Origin: Sphingomonas sp.
GTDB lineage: Bacteria; Pseudomonadota; Alphaproteobacteria; Sphingomonadales; Sphingomonadaceae
Assembly (NCBI GenBank): GCA_025981625.1
Contig: JAICXF010000019.1
Span: 1 to 29,167 of the forward strand
Reading direction: 5' to 3'
Length of the DNA: 29,167 nt
Part shown: one piece after another, positions 1-8,047 of the stretch
Layout of the letters: each line of letters starts with the position of its first letter
Position numbering within the stretch: the first letter of the stretch is position 1
The notes under the pieces: model-generated
Database searches by the model: none
Told to the model about the DNA's origin: nothing
Seen by the model: only the letters and a program-made list of their open reading frames with translations
Position numbers and translations under genes: made by a program

Positions 1-396
1 CAGCAGTTCGAGAAAACTGTCTTCGCCCTGGCCACGCACCAGCCAGTCGACATACGGCGCGTTAAGCACCGGATCGGGGTAGAGGCTGCCGAAATTGCCG
101 CCCCAGACGATCGGAATATGCGGAAAGCGCGCTTTGATCGCCTTGGAAACGGGCACGGCACTGACAAGCTGCGGCCCCGGCATGACGGTGAGCGCAATGG
201 TCGTCACAGGATCGCCCGCCGACTGCTGCGCTTCGACCAGGCTGGCAACCCGCGCGACCACGTCGATGCCCGGAAGGTTGCCGTCGATGATCTCCCAGCT
301 CACGTCGCCTGGCAACGCGGCGCCGACAGCCATCAGGGACAAGGGGAAGCGCCGGTTTTCCGGCCCTGTCGCGCGCGGGTTGACGAACAGGATCAC
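1..396 (-). CDS. B12-binding radical SAM protein, N-terminal part (cut by window edge)
   Basis: The 132 visible codons form a Rossmann-like cobalamin-binding domain of the kind that precedes the radical SAM core in B12-dependent radical SAM enzymes. It opens with a hydrophobic strand plus VNPRA (residues 1-9), has a PLSLM segment near 18-22, then VWGGNFGSLYPDPVL (97-111) and VRGQGED (120-126), which match the family's WGG...P..VL and VRGEGE blocks. The Cys cluster would lie beyond the left edge, so the radical SAM core is inferred. The start is a GTG at 396 whose first bases overlap the stop of the upstream methyltransferase (GTGA), so it is the fourth visible gene of a coupled minus-strand operon. 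Known family reactions include C-methylation and ring rearrangements; the substrate here is unknown. Confidence 0.85.
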   Translation of the reverse strand, partial: MILFVNPRATGPENRRFPLSLMAVGAALPGDVSWEIIDGNLPGIDVVARVASLVEAQQSAGDPVTTIALTVMPGPQLVSAVPVSKAIKARFPHIPIVWGGNFGSLYPDPVLNAPYVDWLVRGQGEDSFLELL

Positions 397-1175
397 GGCC
401 GACTGGCGACCCACAGGTCGAAACGGGACGGCCGACGCTTGCGGGTGACCGCCGCCACCATCGGCCGCAGCGCATAGGCAAGCGGATAACGCACCCGGTG
501 GCACTCCCACGAAAGTTCGGGTGCGGCGTCATGCAAGCGGTCGCGGGTGAGGAATTCAATGAACGGCAGCGGCATGAGCGCGGTCGCCCGTTCCCCGAAC
601 GCCTCCCGCTTCTCGTCGACCATTGCCAAGCCATGCGACTCCCTGCGGTAAAAAGGCGAATCCATGATGACGATCTGCCCGCCTGGCCTGGTCACGCGTT
701 CGCTCTCGTGGAGGACCGCTCGAAGGTCCGTCGCGTAATGGAGTGAAGCGTTGAACACGGCGAGATCGACACTCTCAGCGTCGAGGGGAATGGCGTCGAA
801 CGAGCCGATGACGGTGCGGATATCGCGAGAGCGTTGAAGGAACGGTCCCGCAGCTCCAAGACCGTCGACCGTATCGTTCCGAATGTCGAGCGCGATGGCC
901 CGATGACCCTCGAGCGCAATTCGGTGGCTGAGCCAACCGTTTCCGGCCCCCAGGTCAAGCACGGTTAGCGGAGTACGCGAACGAGCCGCTCGCGGTCGCA
1001 GGACCCGGGTCATGAATGCTTCGAAAGTGCGCGCGCGAACCTTCCATTGGCTCGCATGGGGACCGCTTCGCACGAACGGCAAATCGAGAAGCGCCTGACC
1101 CTTGTAACCCCTGCCCTCACCGGCTCGGTGACGGGCATATTCGTGGGCGAACAGCTCCAGCGCAGCGTCGGTCAT
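393..1175 (-). CDS. Class I SAM-dependent methyltransferase (B)
   Basis: A 260-residue class I methyltransferase. Motif I is VLDLGAGNGWL at residues 72-82, followed by an acidic end of strand 2 (ALDIRN, 95-100), a motif-IV-like region (VDLAVFNASLHY) and a post-motif GGQIVIMDSPFYRRES. The N-terminal 60 residues are a short helical cap. The ATG at 1175 overlaps the stop of the upstream methyltransferase as ATGA, and its own stop overlaps the GTG of the next gene, so translation of all four genes in this set looks coupled. Such enzymes methylate sugars, lipids or small molecules; the sequence does not reveal which. Its position between radical SAM genes suggests the same substrate as theirs, which is inference. 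Confidence 0.88.
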   Translation of the reverse strand: MTDAALELFAHEYARHRAGEGRGYKGQALLDLPFVRSGPHASQWKVRARTFEAFMTRVLRPRAARSRTPLTVLDLGAGNGWLSHRIALEGHRAIALDIRNDTVDGLGAAGPFLQRSRDIRTVIGSFDAIPLDAESVDLAVFNASLHYATDLRAVLHESERVTRPGGQIVIMDSPFYRRESHGLAMVDEKREAFGERATALMPLPFIEFLTRDRLHDAAPELSWECHRVRYPLAYALRPMVAAVTRKRRPSRFDLWVASRP

Positions 1176-1978
1176 GCGGCGTTCCGCACGAAGCGGTAGA
1201 GAATATGATCGGCCAACGAAACGAGCGATCGCTGCGCTCGGCGATCCAGCGCCTCCAAAGTACGAAGCAGCCGCGGATGCCGCGAGATCCACGGCTCGGC
1301 GGCGCTTGGAGGAACGAAGATACCAATGCCTTCGCGGCACTCGAGCCGGAAATAGGGTGCCAGCATTCGCTGCAGATCGCGCCCTCGGTGATAGCGCACC
1401 GTGAATTGCCTGGCCCCGAGCCGTGCTGGAACATCGCCGCGATTGAACCGCCGAAAGGCATTGCCGGGACGGCCCCGCGCCAGCTCGACGATGATCTCGC
1501 CCGGGCAGCAGGTTCCGAACACCACCAGCATGAGCGGTGCGCCGGGTCGAAGCAAACGAGCGAGCCCGCGCCCGAATTCGCTCACATCGCTGACGCAATT
1601 GAGGGCCGCGAACACCGAATAAGCACCATCGAACTGGGACTCTCCGGTCAGTCTTTCGGCTAACTTCCAGAAATCGTCGGCAGCGACGACTGCCGTCTCC
1701 ACCTCGCCCCGACACTTCTCGGCCGCGGCCTCGATCATCGCCGGGGATGCATCGGTGAGGAGCACGCTACGCCCTTGCCGCGTGAGCCACAGCGCGTCGT
1801 CGCCGGTTCCGCCGCCGATCTCGATCAGCCGGGAATCCCGTGGGAATGCTTGCGTTAATGCCCGGCGGACGGCTCTCCGCTGCGCCTGGACGCTGGCCCA
1901 GGGAGCGAACCGGCGATCGAACTCTGGTGCGCAGGCATCGAAGGCCTGTGCAGCCGCGCCCAGGCTTGGTGACGGCAC
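1172..1978 (-). CDS. Class I SAM-dependent methyltransferase (A)
   Basis: About 268 residues with the glycine-rich SAM site LIEIGGGTGDDALWL at 51-65, then LLTDASPAMI (strand 2 with its acidic end) and FDGAYSVFAALNCV (motif IV region). The C-terminal third is a longer cap with GEIIVELARGRPGNAFRR and YFRLECREGIGI. I chose the GTG at 1978 because the upstream radical SAM gene stops at 1980, one base away, and residues encoded further upstream in this frame look like a read-through of that gene, with no methyltransferase features. It ends in an ATGA overlap with the next methyltransferase. Two unlike methyltransferases in tandem suggest two modification sites or steps; the substrate is unknown. 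Confidence 0.85.
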   Translation of the reverse strand: MPSPSLGAAAQAFDACAPEFDRRFAPWASVQAQRRAVRRALTQAFPRDSRLIEIGGGTGDDALWLTRQGRSVLLTDASPAMIEAAAEKCRGEVETAVVAADDFWKLAERLTGESQFDGAYSVFAALNCVSDVSEFGRGLARLLRPGAPLMLVVFGTCCPGEIIVELARGRPGNAFRRFNRGDVPARLGARQFTVRYHRGRDLQRMLAPYFRLECREGIGIFVPPSAAEPWISRHPRLLRTLEALDRRAQRSLVSLADHILYRFVRNAA

Positions 1979-1979
1979 T

Positions 1980-3377
1980 TCAGGTCCCGACCGCGAGGCC
2001 AACCGGCTGCGGCGAACGGTGGAGCTCGACTCGCTCCTCCAGCTCATCCCATGCGGTGTCATCCTCGAAGCCGCGCTCCACCTCTTCGTGGAGAATGTCG
2101 CGCACGCGGCGGTAAAGTTCGGTGTCGAAGGTGCCCTGAAAGAGCATCGCGAGGTCGCCCGAATCCTTCCAGTTGCGCTGCCTCCCAAGCTGGGCCCGAA
2201 CCCGGTCGTAAAACACGGTCCCGGGCAACGGATAGGCGACCGACACGCCGATCTCGTCCGGCTCCTCGCCGCGGATCAGGTCGCGGGTCGCCAGAAGGTC
2301 CTCCCAGGTCTCGGACGGATATCCGAGCTGGATGAACCAGCAGACCCTGATCCCATGCTCCTTCAGCAGCCGCGATGCCGCGCGGGCGCCATCGACAGTC
2401 GTTCCCTTGTCCATCGCATCGAGAATCTTCTGCGAGCCGGATTCAATGCCCAGCCAAACCTCACGAGCGCCGGCCCTCGCCAGCGCCGACACGCTCTTCT
2501 GCGTGATCAGGTTCACGCGCGACTGCATGGTGAAGGGAATGCGGGCGTCGCGGCGCTCGACCTCCTCTGCGAACGCGCAAGTCCAGTCGACGTCGAGACC
2601 GAGGATATCGTCCGTGAACCAGAGGTGATCAGGGCCGATTTCCTGCTTCAGCCGAAGCATTTCGGATGCAACGTCTTCGGGTGAACGGACCGAATAGCGC
2701 CGACCGAACGTCGGCTTGGCGCACCAGTTGCAGGCGTACGGGCAGCCCCGCGAACTGACGATGTTCCACGAAAATTCGCCGTGGGTCCGCCGCCACGCGG
2801 AACGATACGCATCCGCGTCGAGCAAGTCCCACGCCGGATGCGGTAGGTCGTCGAGATCCTGTTGAGGACGCCTCGATTTCGTCGGCTGCGCGTGTTCGCG
2901 CGCAGCGAGGATCAGCCCCGGGATGTCGCTCAGGTCGCCGGTTCCGCCCATCCACAGCCTGGCGACATCGAGCACCGCCGCCTCGCCTTCGCCGAGCACG
3001 ACGGCGTCGGCACCGGCGCCCAGGTACATCGCCGGATTGTCGCTAGCGTCCGGGCCGTTGACGGCCACCCGGCAGCCGCGGCGCACGCCAAGGCCGATCA
3101 TCGCCAGCGCTGCTTCGCGCCGGGCGGTCGTGCACATCTTGGTGAGGAAGTTGAAATTGTCCTCCATCAGAAGGACGGCGTCGGGCTGGACCTCGTCCAG
3201 CTTCGCTTCGAAAGCGTCGATGCCAACCTCGAACGTCGCGTCGAACAACGACACCTCATAGCCTTCGCGACGCAACAGCGCCGCCGCAATCAGCGTCGAC
3301 AAGGGCGAATAAGGCTTCATCCGCGCGCGCTGCTTGGGATCGTCTCCCATGAAGTTCGAATGGGCGAGCAGGATCAT
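1980..3377 (-). CDS. B12-binding radical SAM protein
   Basis: A 465-residue enzyme with a complete two-domain layout. Residues 1-160 form a cobalamin-binding domain (KPYSPLSTL near 21-29, GAGADAVVLGEGE at 120-132). The radical SAM core follows, with its iron-sulfur site RGCPYACNWC; the three cysteines are C212, C216 and C219 (CxxxCxxC). Later landmarks are FTDDILGLD, EVWLGIESGSQ and GYPSETWED, typical of the BchE/HpnJ-like group. The ATG at 3377 is the first sensible start: residues encoded further upstream are low-complexity and cross the divergent intergenic region. It leads the minus-strand operon of radical SAM and methyltransferase genes. The family uses a 5'-deoxyadenosyl radical, and often methylcobalamin, to alter unreactive carbons. 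The substrate is unknown; a sugar or lipid carrier is plausible. Confidence 0.92.
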   Translation of the reverse strand: MILLAHSNFMGDDPKQRARMKPYSPLSTLIAAALLRREGYEVSLFDATFEVGIDAFEAKLDEVQPDAVLLMEDNFNFLTKMCTTARREAALAMIGLGVRRGCRVAVNGPDASDNPAMYLGAGADAVVLGEGEAAVLDVARLWMGGTGDLSDIPGLILAAREHAQPTKSRRPQQDLDDLPHPAWDLLDADAYRSAWRRTHGEFSWNIVSSRGCPYACNWCAKPTFGRRYSVRSPEDVASEMLRLKQEIGPDHLWFTDDILGLDVDWTCAFAEEVERRDARIPFTMQSRVNLITQKSVSALARAGAREVWLGIESGSQKILDAMDKGTTVDGARAASRLLKEHGIRVCWFIQLGYPSETWEDLLATRDLIRGEEPDEIGVSVAYPLPGTVFYDRVRAQLGRQRNWKDSGDLAMLFQGTFDTELYRRVRDILHEEVERGFEDDTAWDELEERVELHRSPQPVGLAVGT

Positions 3378-3470
3378 TCCGCCGAACCCATCGCCTGCAC
3401 TTCCGTTTGGACGGCGCGCTTGTAGATTGGGGAAGTGGTTGGAGCCGACTTGAGGAATGATCTGCACCTG
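3378..3470. promoter_or_regulatory. Divergent intergenic region between radical SAM operon and HprK-like gene
   Basis: About 93 bases separate two divergent starts, so at least one promoter, and probably two, must lie here or just inside the genes. I see no convincing -35/-10 pair. A TAGATT at 3423-3428 could be a weak -10 for the plus-strand gene. CGAACCC near 3384-3390 is a one-base variant of the TGAACC word found in the other divergent gaps. If the GTG at 3435 is the true start of the plus gene, the gap shrinks to about 57 bases. Confidence 0.4.
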
Positions 3471-4337
3471 ATGCCGCTTGGCATTCCGACACTGGTCATT
3501 TCCGATGATCCCCAACTCATCGCCGCCGCGGCGTCGGCCTATGCCCACTGGTTGGTAGAAACGCCGGTGTCCGAGCCCCGCATCGAGCTTCGGCTCGGGA
3601 CGGCCGACGTTTCGCCCTCCGACGAAGTATGTCTCGACATCAAGGTTGAAGGTTCACGACTGAAATTGCGGGGGCTTGGAGCCGAGGGTGCGGCCGATTC
3701 CGCAACGGGGAAGGCTCATGCTTATCTCGCAAGATCAATCGCCAGCGATCCCGTACCCTTCATCGAAATCGTCGACACGCTGCTGCTGTTCATGTTGGCG
3801 CGCGCCGGTAGGACGCCTGTCCACGCGGCCGCGTTCATGCTGGACGATGTGGCCATTATGCTTGCAGGCCCAAGTGGCTCCGGCAAGAGCTCGCTGGCCA
3901 ATGCCGCCGCCGCACGTGGCCTCCCATTGTTGTCGGACGACATGGTTTTCGTCCAACGTGAGCCATCGTTCGCGGTCTGGGGATTCCCACGCCCCATCCA
4001 CCTGCTCCCCGCCGATGCGCCGCCCGGCGATCACCCGGTCAGGACACGAAACGGCAAACGCAAGGTCGCAGTCCCGCTGCGATTGGCCCAGCCGCGTGCC
4101 GAACGCTGCGTGCTGTTGCTCCTCGAGCGGGGCGACGAAATCCGGCTGCGGCAAATCGCGAGTTCTGAAGCGGTCGAGACGATGATGAAGCTCGATGCCG
4201 GCTTCGACCTGCTCCAGCAGGAGTCGCACGCAGCCGCTGCGGAGCTGGCGCGAAATGGCGCACGGCGACTAACCTTGAGCGAGGACCCGCACGCCGCCGT
4301 CGCGTTCGTTGTCAGGCACTTTGGGCGCGGTCGCTAA
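3471..4337 (+). CDS. HPr kinase/phosphorylase-like P-loop protein
   Basis: A 288-residue protein whose second half resembles the catalytic domain of HprK, the bifunctional serine kinase/phosphorylase. It has HAAAF (118-122), a Walker A loop GPSGSGKSS (133-141) and LLSDDM (153-158), matching the DD motif after the P-loop in HprK. The N-terminal 110 residues look like the variable domain of HprK-related proteins in polysaccharide and peptide-export loci. I prefer the ATG at 3471, with a GAGGAA about 13 bases upstream; an in-frame GTG at 3435 has its purine run too close. It stands alone between two minus-strand operons and overlaps the 3' end of the next gene by 26 bases. A PTS link is not visible here. 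It may phosphorylate a protein or small molecule of the glycan pathway, which is inference. Confidence 0.8.
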   Translation: MPLGIPTLVISDDPQLIAAAASAYAHWLVETPVSEPRIELRLGTADVSPSDEVCLDIKVEGSRLKLRGLGAEGAADSATGKAHAYLARSIASDPVPFIEIVDTLLLFMLARAGRTPVHAAAFMLDDVAIMLAGPSGSGKSSLANAAAARGLPLLSDDMVFVQREPSFAVWGFPRPIHLLPADAPPGDHPVRTRNGKRKVAVPLRLAQPRAERCVLLLLERGDEIRLRQIASSEAVETMMKLDAGFDLLQQESHAAAAELARNGARRLTLSEDPHAAVAFVVRHFGRGR

Positions 4338-5916
4338 GGCGGCACAATTCCGCGTATTCGCGAGCGATCCGGCCGACCTCGTTAAGCGTTGCATCGATCG
4401 ACGGAGCGGTGACGGCGGTGTGGCCTCGGCTCGCCGGCAATCGAGCGATCGCCGGAACCAAAGTGGCCACTTCGACCATTGCCGCCTGGCCTGTCGCGAT
4501 CAGGGTCGGGAATGTGTCGCGCGCCTCGGCATCGAGGAGAAACGCAGGGACACCGAACATGGCTGCCTCAACCGATGCGCCCGACGCCAGTGAAACCTGC
4601 GCGCTCATGTGGGAGAGCAACGCCGGCAAGGGCGCTTGAGCGGCTTCTCCGGTCACAACGCCGTCTTGGCACATTGCCAAAAGCGGCGCGTATTCGCGAT
4701 CCTGCCCGGTGGTCGATGCAGGATGACGGCGAATCCACCAGCGCCACGCCGGAGGCGCCGACCTGATCTGCTCCGCGAGCGCCTCCCAGGCAGGACGCTT
4801 TCCGCCGATCGGCTGCAAGGTGACCAGGATCTCCCGCTCATATGGGCGCCAGTCGCCTGTCCGACCGACCGCATCGAGCCACAGGCGCTCCCGGTCGCCG
4901 TCGCTCATGGCCGCGATCTGCGTTTGGCCGCCGACGATGGCGGCGTGCCACTTCTTGTCCACGGTCTCAGACCAGCGACGCACGATCTGCGCGTCCGCGT
5001 CCGTCCAGCTCCAAAACAGCCCCGGCAGCGTCGAATAACCACGCTCTGGCGGTTCGGGCCAGTCATAGGCCCGGTGCCAGGCGTCACGCGCGCAGTGCTG
5101 GACGTCGACGCACAGGATTGCCCGTCTGCGGCAGGCCAGCGCGAACGCGGGACCAAGTCCCGCATAATGGCCGACGACGAATGCCACGCTCGGCCGCACG
5201 CGGCGCAGAATCCGCTCGAGCGCACCAGCTTGCGCATCAACGACAGCGGCGCGCCGGCGCAATCGTTCGATCGCCAGGGAAGGGGCGGAAATTCCAGCCT
5301 TTTGGAGCAGTGTCATCACTGCCGAATGAGCCGGAAGCGTGAGTTCAGGCCCGGCTCTCAAAGCAGCCGTGAGCGCACCTCGGACAGCGACCTGGTTCGC
5401 AGCATAGGTTGGCCGCATCCAGGGCAAGCGGTCCAGATTGCCGCTTTGCATGACGAAGCAGCTACGCCCCTGACGCTCGAGCGCACCGGCGATCGGCTCG
5501 CCGAAGCGATCGCTCGATGCGCCCTCGACGCGGTCGAGCGACACGCCATCACCCAGGAAGATCGCGTCGGCCCGATGCGGCCGTGGCAGCCAGTGCGCGA
5601 GATCGTGCCGGCTCTTCCACGCGTTCGTCCATGGGACCGCGAGACTAGCGATGGCGCGGAGAATGAATGGCGCTTGGCGCGGGGCCGTATCACCACCGCC
5701 TTGCCGGAACATGTCGAGAAACAGGTCTTGCCTGGCGAGCGGCCAGAGATCGACATCGCCGCCGCGCCAGGCGGAGACCGCATTTTCACACTCGATGCTC
5801 TGGACAAGGGCCTGGTAGCGCCCGTGCAGCGATGGTCCGGCTGCTACTTGCTGGTGAATGGCCGTCGAACCGTCGGGGTCGAAGCCGCTCGCCAGTTCAG
5901 CAAATTTCGCATTCAC
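4312..5916 (-). CDS. Putative GT-B-like glycosyltransferase of the polysaccharide locus
   Basis: A 534-residue soluble protein without signal peptide. I recognise no exact family, but the C-terminal half has the look of a GT-B nucleotide-sugar domain: a strand start EILVTLQP, then IRRHPAS, and late SLASGASVEAAMFGVPAFLLDAEARDT, which resembles the donor-site S..S..E...FG.P segment in capsule glycosyltransferases. The middle contains VAFVVGHYAGLGPAFALA, like an acceptor-domain strand-helix. The GTG at 5916 overlaps the stop of the upstream dehydratase gene as GTGA, so the two are co-translated. The 3' end runs 26 bases into the convergent HprK-like gene. A role in adding or modifying a sugar made with the upstream dehydratase is inferred from coupling. 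It could instead be a surface-glycan-binding protein of unknown role. Confidence 0.72.
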   Translation of the reverse strand: MNAKFAELASGFDPDGSTAIHQQVAAGPSLHGRYQALVQSIECENAVSAWRGGDVDLWPLARQDLFLDMFRQGGGDTAPRQAPFILRAIASLAVPWTNAWKSRHDLAHWLPRPHRADAIFLGDGVSLDRVEGASSDRFGEPIAGALERQGRSCFVMQSGNLDRLPWMRPTYAANQVAVRGALTAALRAGPELTLPAHSAVMTLLQKAGISAPSLAIERLRRRAAVVDAQAGALERILRRVRPSVAFVVGHYAGLGPAFALACRRRAILCVDVQHCARDAWHRAYDWPEPPERGYSTLPGLFWSWTDADAQIVRRWSETVDKKWHAAIVGGQTQIAAMSDGDRERLWLDAVGRTGDWRPYEREILVTLQPIGGKRPAWEALAEQIRSAPPAWRWWIRRHPASTTGQDREYAPLLAMCQDGVVTGEAAQAPLPALLSHMSAQVSLASGASVEAAMFGVPAFLLDAEARDTFPTLIATGQAAMVEVATLVPAIARLPASRGHTAVTAPSIDATLNEVGRIAREYAELCRLSDRAQSA

Positions 5917-7883
5917 ACGGCCGTCGCCGAAACTGCCGGTCGATGTCGCCCGCGATCCGCAAGCAAGCCCTGCTTCGCCGACTCCACATGAACCCAGTCC
6001 ACGAGCTGGCTTGTGTTGCTGAACTCAGGAACGAGCTCATGAAGCATTGAGATCTGATCCATCGGGTCGCCGTCCAGCAGCGCCTGCTCAAGCCGGTGGA
6101 GCTTCCCCGACAGTTCGTCGAAGGGCATGAAATGCTCGTCGGCCTTCAGGATCCGCGGGTGCCCCGACGGCTCGGGATTGTTGCCGATCAGCAGCTCCTC
6201 GTAGAGCTTTTCGCCCGTGCGCAATCCGACCTCGACGATCTCGATGTCTCCCGCCGGATCGTCGCTGCTGCGGACCGTCAGGCCCGACAGCTCGATCATG
6301 TTTCGAGCAAGTTCACCGATGCGGACGGGATCGCCCATGTCGAGGACGAACAGCTCGCCCCCGCGAGCCATCGCGCTCGCATGGAGCACCAGCTGGGCCG
6401 CCTCCCGGACGGTCATGAAATAGCGCGTGATCCGCCAGTCCGTGAGGGTCACCGGACCGCCCGAGCGAATTTGCTGGCGGAACAGCGGCACGACCGATCC
6501 GCTGCTGCCGAGCACGTTGCCGAACCGCACCATTGAGAATCGGGTTTGAGGCGAAACCTGGTTGAGCGCCTGCAGCACCAGTTCCGCGGCGCGCTTCGTC
6601 GCGCCCATGATGCTCGTCGGGCGAACCGCCTTGTCGGTGCTTACGAGGACAAAGCTCGGCACCTCCAGCCGCGCCGCAACCCGCGCGAGCGTGAAGGTTC
6701 CGAAGACGTTGGTGCGTACCCCTTCGGCAGGATTATGCTCGACCAGCGGCACATGCTTGTAAGCTGCCGCGTGAAAAATGATGTCCGGTGACCAGGTGCC
6801 AATGATCTCCTGGACCCGCGCTTCATCGCACACGGACCCGAGTAGTGGAACGAGGCGGACGGCGTCCGAGCGCGGCTCCAGCTCCCGATGGATTTCATAA
6901 AGGCCGAACTCGCTGATATCGAGCAGCAGCAGAACGGCAGGCGCCAGTACCAGGAGCTGGCGGCAAAGCTCGCTTCCGATCGAACCGCCGGCGCCGGTGA
7001 CCAGGATGATCCGGCCGTGAATGGCTCCGTGCAGCAGCGCAAGGTCCGGGTCGACCGATGGTCGTCCTAGCAGATCCTCTACGTCCAACTCGCGGATGTG
7101 GCCGATATCGACCCGACCGTGGGCGATATCCATCAGGCCCGGCAATGTCCGCACGCGGGTGCCGGCGCCGCGTGCGGAGGCAATAATCTCGTTACGCCGC
7201 ATTCGCGGGGCCGAGGGCAAGGCGAGCAAGATCTCGTCGGCTGCGAGATTTTCGACCACGCTGGCCATGTCCGCCGGATCGTGGATCCGCAGCCCGTCGA
7301 TCACGCTGCCAATCAGCGCGCGATCGTCGTCGAAATAGCCGACCACCATCATCTCGAAGCTTTGGGCAATCGCGCCCGCAAGCTGGCGCCCGGCGGACCC
7401 GGCGCCGTAGATGACCACCCTGCGCCGCGGCACATGCCGAAAGGCGCCCCTTCCGAACAGCCAATAGCGGGCGAGCAGCCGCGAGGCTGCGATTGCAAGA
7501 AACAGCAGGATGGGGTGGATGAGGCTGAGCGTGCGGGGAATTCCCCACACCCGAAGTACGGTGAAGATGGCCGCGAACGGCAAGGCGTAAATCGTGCAGG
7601 CGCGGGCGATGTTGACGATCGCCCGAATGCCCGACTGGCTGAAAATCTCGCGGTAGAGCCCGACCGCCCAGAAGATCGGAAGCGCAATCGCGACCGATGT
7701 CGCGACGAGCACGCCATAGGGCGTATCGCGGTCGGGGATGAAGCCCAGACGAAGGAAGATCGCTGCATAGCAGGTGATCGCGCACAAGCCGGCGTCGACC
7801 AGCATCGCGATCCAGCGCTTCGTCGGCCGCGTCCGCGACACGGCATAAGTGCGAACTCCCGCGAGGAAATCCGCTGGGGTCAC
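5913..7883 (-). CDS. Membrane UDP-GlcNAc 4,6-dehydratase, FlaA1/CapD/PglF type
   Basis: A full-length 656-residue member of the long, membrane-anchored dehydratase group. Four hydrophobic segments lie at about 27-46, 57-77, 95-112 and 119-137. A CoA-binding-like Rossmann segment follows with IYGAGSAGR (158-166). The catalytic SDR domain starts with VTGAGGSIGSE (295-305) and carries STDKAV (415-420) and MGATK (426-430). In this family the usual SDR tyrosine is replaced by methionine, as seen here. It is known to convert UDP-GlcNAc to UDP-4-keto-6-deoxy-GlcNAc at the inner membrane, the entry to bacillosamine- or quinovosamine-type sugars. The GTG at 7883 has GGAG about 6 bases upstream. It begins a two-gene operon with the following glycosyltransferase-like gene. 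The DegT enzyme at 16426 is a plausible user of its product. Confidence 0.93.
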   Translation of the reverse strand: MTPADFLAGVRTYAVSRTRPTKRWIAMLVDAGLCAITCYAAIFLRLGFIPDRDTPYGVLVATSVAIALPIFWAVGLYREIFSQSGIRAIVNIARACTIYALPFAAIFTVLRVWGIPRTLSLIHPILLFLAIAASRLLARYWLFGRGAFRHVPRRRVVIYGAGSAGRQLAGAIAQSFEMMVVGYFDDDRALIGSVIDGLRIHDPADMASVVENLAADEILLALPSAPRMRRNEIIASARGAGTRVRTLPGLMDIAHGRVDIGHIRELDVEDLLGRPSVDPDLALLHGAIHGRIILVTGAGGSIGSELCRQLLVLAPAVLLLLDISEFGLYEIHRELEPRSDAVRLVPLLGSVCDEARVQEIIGTWSPDIIFHAAAYKHVPLVEHNPAEGVRTNVFGTFTLARVAARLEVPSFVLVSTDKAVRPTSIMGATKRAAELVLQALNQVSPQTRFSMVRFGNVLGSSGSVVPLFRQQIRSGGPVTLTDWRITRYFMTVREAAQLVLHASAMARGGELFVLDMGDPVRIGELARNMIELSGLTVRSSDDPAGDIEIVEVGLRTGEKLYEELLIGNNPEPSGHPRILKADEHFMPFDELSGKLHRLEQALLDGDPMDQISMLHELVPEFSNTSQLVDWVHVESAKQGLLADRGRHRPAVSATAV

Positions 7884-8047
7884 CGGCGCTCCGGCGGACG
7901 CGAGTTAGTGAACGGCATCGACCTGCCCCTCCGACCCTCGTGAGTGCCGGCGGCTTCGCGATACGGTTCAACGGGGTGAACTTTCCGTCGACCGCGCGGC
8001 ACCTATGGGAGACGGGTTCACGGGAGGGCGGGGGCAGTAACTGGCGT
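7884..8047. promoter_or_regulatory. Divergent intergenic region with GGTTCA/TGAAC repeats
   Basis: About 164 bases separate the dehydratase gene (minus) and capE (plus), room for promoters in both directions. A short palindrome GTTCA-ACGGGG-TGAAC sits at 7966-7981, and another GGGTTCA at 8014-8020. Similar words recur in other divergent gaps of the window, so this may be an operator. No clear -35/-10 pair was found. A GGAGGG at 8023-8028 is the nearest strong purine run before capE but lies about 19 bases from the chosen ATG. Confidence 0.4.

Noticed and set aside
62..634. Long minus-strand reading frame across the left end
   Set aside because: It is Arg/Cys-rich without any domain and lies out of frame with the clear methyltransferase and B12-binding sequences that cover the same bases.
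1016..1663. Plus-strand open frame opposite the methyltransferases
   Set aside because: Shadow of minus-strand genes: high GC leaves the opposite frames open, and the translation has no recognisable fold.
3378..3548. N-terminal extension of the radical SAM protein up to 3548
   Set aside because: The extra 57 residues are low-complexity, overlap the divergent HprK-like gene, and precede a normal family N-terminus at ATG 3377.
4609..5991. 460-codon plus-strand open frame opposite the glycosyltransferase-like gene
   Set aside because: Despite its length it is Arg/Pro-rich with no motifs and no ribosome site; the minus-strand reading has a consistent protein pattern and is coupled to the dehydratase gene.
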